This document shows positions 54,868-64,000 of a DNA stretch of 64,000 nucleotides, one piece after another. The position numbers were made by a program, and so were the translations under genes. Source of the stretch: Acanthaster planci (Eukaryota; Echinodermata; Asteroidea; Valvatida; Acanthasteridae). Under the pieces are notes generated by a model. The model ran no database searches. It was not told the DNA's origin and was given only the letters and a program-made list of their open reading frames with translations. The stretch's first letter is position 1, and every line of letters starts with the position of its first letter. The stretch lies in NCBI RefSeq assembly GCF_001949145.1, contig NW_019091369.1, positions 3,558,012-3,622,011 of the forward strand, read 5' to 3'.

Positions 54868-57273
54868 TTATATAGTATTTTCGGTGATGACGGTTGCTTG
54901 CGAACCAAAACCATGACAATTGGAGCAATAGGAGAAGACCGCTGCGTAAATTTTATATGTTTTTTTCAAGCAAAGTGGACTCGCTATAACAGACCGCCCA
55001 CTTTAATCTGTGTTCGCATTCCAATACAATCAAAAACTCTGGATGGGCGGTAACCGCCCTCTGTTGACACATGCCAACTCCAAGCCTCTGAAATTTAAAA
55101 AGAAGAATAAAACCTTCGGTGTGAGCAATGAGGGCGCCCCTCATGTGTGTTGTTATTTTTATCCTTGCTCGACCTCAACACCATATCTCATTTAAAATCC
55201 ATTTGTGAGCAGAGCTTTGCAGGATAATGCATTTTCAATAACATAGGCAGTTCTCCGACCGCACAGTAATGATCGGGTTTAATTCTCTAAAAATATTCAT
55301 CCACCATTTCAAAGTCCTGTAGTTTTAGAAGATGCAATGTATTTAATTTGTCTATTTTATATTAATACTTTAACGAGTGACAGACATTTATTCAACGTGG
55401 TTTATGTGGTTATTTTTAGAAAGGCATAATTTTTATGAGAGTTGTACGTAATTTAGTTGTTTTATGGTGTAGTTTCCGATACCAGTATTATTAGAAGCAT
55501 ACGCAGCATATGCCACCTTTTGTTGGTGCTGGGTTCAGTCAACTAACGAATTAATGAAATTGTTATAGGAATAACAACATGCTCTTTAAAAAAAAAACAA
55601 CTGGAGCATGTACAAAGAATGCCCTTTTCATCAGGTCAAATATTCTTAATGTAAATTAACCCTAAAAGAGCGCTGTTACTTGTTTCAAGATAATCAATGT
55701 TCGTTAATAGGGACTTGAAATGAGTCTTAGACTTCAGTATCTTTGTTCTGTAATTTGGATCCAGCGAACAGTTGTCACTGGCCATAGTTCAAGCCAGGTG
55801 AATATCATTTATTTTTGTCCCCTTTATGCAAATTATGGTCGGAAGTGCTCCTCGACTCGATAATTGTTCCATAAAACACCATCCGGGGACGCATAATTCT
55901 CCATGTCCGCAACCTTGGGAACTGTAAAAATAAAATTATGTTACTTGGGCACAGACATGTTAAGGGATATTTATTGTCCCAAGCCTCGACGCAAGTTTTA
56001 ACAACTGGCATTCAGAATGTAAACACTCTTCTTGTAACATAGGTGATACACCTGTATCTAACCAGTTTGGGATAATAAAAAAAAATAAGCACAATAACCC
56101 TTGCTGGAATGTTCTACTCTTGTGGGGGGCATATATGCCTCCTGAAAATCACACCTTACCAGGAGATTTTCATCATGTAACACTCTACTGTGGTTGTCGG
56201 GAATAAAGTTGATCCACCGTAACACGTCCACGTCGCGAGAGAATATAACCCAGGTCCATATTGATATATAAACCGATAGTTATCATGCCTGAATTTTGCC
56301 TTGTCGTTCATGAAGCAGAATGAAATCCCCGGTCTGAAATGGAATGCTCCAAGAAATGAACACTTCCATGAAAAGTGACACCTGTGCGCCCAGAGTCAGT
56401 TTCTTGTCGAACCTGTCTTTATATACCATGTAATATTCACATTATTCGGCGAAATGACATGTATTCCGTACATCGTAAATTTTCCTTCCCCAAGTGGGCG
56501 TGTCGTTAGGAAGTCTGTGGATTTCCCCGTGACGTGTACGTTACAAAACCAGGTCTGCTGCCGCTTCTTTGCAAAGACCTGATGAACAGCGAATAAATAA
56601 TCATGGTTAGACACCAAAGTCCAAGAGTATCTAACACTTATATCCAAGGAAAAACTCAATATCACATCTTACATTATGTTACAAGTTTCTGAGGCATATA
56701 AATGTATTTTATTATGATAATAAGTGAAAATTAATATTACATCATGGGAGTCGCATAAGCTACATTACTTATCACCAGGGTAATCCCATTAAAAACATTT
56801 GCTGTAAAAAAGTGTAATGCAACCATGTTCGTAAAACAATAAAGATGGGATCCCCTGTCGTAAAAGTGCAGGTCATGAATGAAACAAGCCATGAGAATTC
56901 CCTCGGGAATACCAAATTGTGTGTTTTCCGCGTGGCCTACCACTTATAACCGTGACACGACAAAATTTACCCGCAAGCGTCGTAGTAATCGAAATACCTT
57001 TGCAATTAGGGGTGTCGATTTAATGCAAGGGAGGGTCTCTCCTTCGTGGGGCTGCCCGGTTGTGCGCAAATTGACGGCAACATCTTGACGAGAGGCACTT
57101 GGCGAGTCGCAACCGTTAGGTTTGTAGAGTGTCCTAGCCAGCCATCACAGTTGGATTAAGACGCTTAGATCTCGGAGAAAAACATTTCCCTTCGTCAAAA
57201 TCCTTGTCAGAGTTCTAGGTCTCCATTCTTCCCCTGTACCTTCGAGACTTCAAGGCTTGATTTGCTGTTCAAA
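54868..57273. other. Intergenic region before alpha-tubulin
   Basis: It is AT-rich, with no supported exon. Frames on both strands are short and unrecognised. The part just before 57274 should hold the tubulin promoter and 5' UTR, but no TATA box or other clear core element was seen. Confidence 0.5.
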
Positions 57274-60879
<3,606 letters not shown>

Positions 60880-61785
60880 GATCACTCTTCACATGTTCAT
60901 GCAGGGAGCTTGCCTCCCTATACAGTGTTCCCAATATCGATTCCTGTAGAAACTGACATCCAGTATTCAGTAAACCATTTCATTGTAGTGTAAAAGTATA
61001 TTAAACGAAGTGCAGGGAATGTTGGGTGTTTTGATAATAGAATATTACCGTTTTTAATCTAGAACATTTCTTTTTAGCAATGATCAGCATTTTGAAAACT
61101 CACAGCTCATTCAGTAAAGATCTGCTTATATTTGTACCAGAGGTGCGTCTTTGTGTCAAAAAGACTTGATTTATTCATTAATCTCAGGCTGAACCCAGAG
61201 AAAGAGGATTTTGGTTGCAGGTTTCGAAGTATTTAAACTAAGAACACGTCAAACGTGATCAGTTTTTGGACATTATAGAATCCAAAGTGTCGTGAAGAAC
61301 ATCATGCAGTAGGCCTACCAATATTATTCTGTTTTCAGGGACATGTCGAATCCTAAATCTGTCGATGTTGATTAATCGATTAGTAAAGTGTCGATCATTT
61401 TAATCGATGAAATCAAGGCAACCACTCAGACTACGAATACCAAAGGAGACAGATCGTTTTGACCACTCGATTTTAAACGCTGACCATGGTTGCCAGTCAG
61501 ATCACATTACACAACTCTTTCGTTCGAGTGTCGCATCGAACGGTACGTCGAAAAGTTAAGAAACAAAATCCTTCATAGTCCAATTTGTAGCTATATCCTT
61601 CGCTTCTTCATTTTAATTGTGAACAAAATTACACAGCGTCGTATTTTCCATAATTGCCATAGATCAAAAAGTAGATTTGAATTCCCAAGAGCAATCAAGT
61701 CACATTATTCTTAAGAACAAATCGACTTCAAAAGAACTTTACGTTCGTAAGGGTTAGTAGTAATCATGTAATATCTCGAGAACAA

Positions 61786-61791
61786 AATAAA
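61786..61791 (+). terminator. Possible alpha-tubulin polyadenylation signal
   Basis: AATAAA followed 25-40 nt later by a TGTGTGTGTTG stretch, as expected of a cleavage site. It would give a 3' UTR of about 0.9 kb. A nearer weak signal cannot be excluded. Confidence 0.4.
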
Positions 61792-62363
61792 ATTACTTGT
61801 GAAACAGATTTAGCCTTGTGTGTGTGTTGCTGAAAAAGAAACATCCACCTTCTTCCTATAGGCCTACCAATTATGTATTGGATTCGAATTCTTGCTGTGT
61901 CATCGTCATCCATCGAAAATGGTCCTGTCATCACATGATCGTCAGCATTTAAAATGGCAAAAACAAAATAAGGAGCAAGCTGGAAGGTTGTTTACTAGAT
62001 CGGCTGCCTTCAATCAATACTATCTTAAAGAATTTAGTCGCAAAAAAGGGTTAGAAAGTAATACATTTTGGCATATTATGAGGGTGGGACGCTGTTGTCT
62101 TTGCCGGATCGAACGCGGTCTTCCATTCTGAAACAACCTCATGAATATTTATACTATTTAGTCATGCGTATCACGTAAGGCCCACTTCGGGATTCATTAT
62201 GCCCGACCCGGATTAAATTTCGCTGCTCAACGCTCACAAATATCGAATGTTGTGAGCACAATATTAAAATTCGATTGTTGCATCAACAGATGTACATACA
62301 CATAAAGGTTTTACAGACCAATCAAAAGAGTGGTTTTTATGTCAAACTGTTGGTAGACAATAG

Positions 62364-62399
62364 CAAAGATCGTATAGCGCTGGCGCTATACGATCTTTG
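62364..62399. repeat. Perfect inverted repeat, 17-bp arms with a 2-nt centre
   Basis: CAAAGATCGTATAGCGC, then TG, then the exact reverse complement of the first arm. It would extrude as a cruciform or fold as a tight RNA hairpin. It is not matched to any known element. Confidence 0.9.
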
Positions 62400-64000
62400 G
62401 ACAGTAGTCTGGTACTATCATGTCTCATTATCACTGGTTCTTGACGTTCACGCATGATACACGTGCCTCTTTGTGTCATTTGGACAAATCCCTGTAAACG
62501 CCACGCTTGGCTGGGCAGACCAATGTCGCTCTCAGTTTTCCCATTAACAGCACGTACAGGGCATAATAAGCTATGAAGACCAAAGAACCGAGGTAAGATA
62601 GACTAGATGTTTTATATGTTATCATAATTTGTTTCGAGATTTTTAGTCTTTAGCTAAAATATGGAAGCTGTCACTAACGCTGTTGTGGTTGCCGTACTCC
62701 CTCTCAAAATTCGGGCGCCATTTGCTCTTAGCCTTCGCTGGCTGACGTTCTTGACAATTTAACTTTAAAGTTCATGACTAACGTTAGACTTATTGACTGC
62801 ACAGAACGAAAAAACCTTAAGGGCAAATTCCATACATGGACATCACTAGTTTCTCCGTATAGTGAGAAATTAACTGCCACAAAGTCTAAAAACGCTCACT
62901 TAGATATACGAAGGAAAATATTCAAACCTTTTCTTAGAAAATACTTCGAATGTTTTTAAACCAGCGTCATTAGGTTTGTGCATCGGGGGTCAAACCTTTT
63001 CGGGGGGGGGATACTGTAAAGGTTGGTATTTGTTCCTCCATAGTTACATAGACACAGACCCTCGTTCGTAGGAATTCCGCTCATTAAAGTCTTTGGTTGT
63101 CACATGTGTTCTTTTAATGCTTCGAGCTTTCTCTCCTCGATGATAATTTGCATCATAAAGCAAGCAAATTCCAGCGTTCAAAGAAATCCCGACGGAAGTC
63201 CATGCAGTACGTTGCGTACAGTTAAACAGACGAGAGCTGTAAAGTATAACAGGGACTGCGGTTGGTGAAAATGGGTTGGCCAGGTTTTGGTGAACAATAA
63301 AGACTCAAAATATTTAAATAAGCTTCTGAGATATAGTCGTCATATAAACTTTGCGAAAAACATAGTTTGTGTCTTTGAAAACATGGAATCAAACAGCTAT
63401 AACTCGAAAATGCCATTTATGAATAATTTAGTAGGCCTACTCACGAAGAAAATGTGAATGCATGACTGGATAAGTTATAAGGTGACTACTGTCGTGATAA
63501 CTTTGATCTATGGAAAACTATATCATAATGGCAGAAATGTATTTTTCGTGCCATCGCTGTTGTCTAGGTGATATAACTAGACTTGTAACTTGATGTAACA
63601 TGATCCCTATATCAGGAATCTCACAAACGTAATTTCTTTGTCCTGTTTTTGTATTTCTTTTTTTAAATATTTTTTCTTAGGTTAGTTTTTACTGAGTGGT
63701 TTATAGAGTTTTGAACATTCATCTTTGCTAATTCATGGTTTGGAAATGTTTAAGGGTAATAGTCGATCCCAGCACCTGTCTTGTACAACTTTTCTCACCT
63801 GTGAGTCACTGAATCAGATTACTGGTTTCACCTGCCTACGGAGAAAAAGTTGAATACCCTCCAACCATCGGCTGCACATAAAGTTTCTGAAATGAAAGCT
63901 TAGTCTCCACAACTTAACGACCGAACAGATTTTTTAACGACCTTTGCACAGTGTTATGCAACATGCTAGTATCGGTGTATAAATATTTGAATTTTCTGTT

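Larger units (their letters stand above)
60880..64000. other. Alpha-tubulin 3' flank, no further gene seen
   Basis: No exon or domain is recognised on either strand. It carries the hairpin at 62364-62399 and a G-run near 63002. The window ends in unassigned AT-rich sequence. Confidence 0.55.

Noticed and set aside
56396-56665. 89-residue minus-strand frame ending WYIKTGSTRN
   Set aside because: No recognised domain, no clear splice partners, and AT-rich surroundings.

Overview
The window is nuclear genomic DNA from an animal. Most genes are split by short to medium introns with GT-AG borders. Intergenic DNA is AT-leaning and full of simple repeats, and there is a 75-base assembly gap (36813-36887). 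Very frequent TACATGTAC and TAGGCCTAC words, a WAVE-family WASF gene, and a secreted protein with PAN-like and farnesoic-acid-O-methyltransferase-like domains suggest a marine invertebrate deuterostome, most likely an echinoderm or another ambulacrarian. That placement is inference; no species was identified.

Layout. (1) 181-14715 is a compact housekeeping block: SYF2 (+, 7 exons), CDC5L (-, 16 exons) converging on it, and QRSL1 (+, 11 exons) head to head with CDC5L across 297 bp. SYF2 and CDC5L belong to the same Prp19/NineTeen spliceosome assembly. QRSL1 is the mitochondrial GatA subunit. (2) 14716-26450 is gene-poor and repeat-rich. It holds a candidate TATA promoter with a noncoding exon, a CTCF/YY1-like site pair, a fold-back of 16-nt units, a MITE-like element and dense TACATG repeats. 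(3) 26470-39406 is a WASF (WAVE/SCAR) gene, the actin-nucleation-promoting factor. It has two alternative second coding exons of identical length and phase (154 nt each) that cannot both be used in frame. This is the most interesting signal in the window. (4) 43.5-48.1 kb holds a secreted PAN-like plus FAMeT-like protein in four exons, with four copies of a CpG-rich repeat in and around it. (5) 54019-54867 is a single-coding-exon sulfotransferase-like protein. (6) 57274-60879 is a complete 451-aa alpha-tubulin in four exons. (7) 60880-64000 has no recognisable gene, but carries a near-perfect hairpin at 62364-62399.

Exon borders were set by hand from splice consensus, phase continuity and remembered family sequence. 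The summed coding lengths (SYF2 245 aa, CDC5L 806 aa, QRSL1 524 aa, WASF 545 aa, FAMeT-like 309 aa, alpha-tubulin 451 aa) keep one open frame. For the five recognised conserved families they sit close to usual lengths. The genes show no operon-like organisation. The main functional links are the SYF2/CDC5L spliceosome pair and the cytoskeletal roles of WASF and tubulin.
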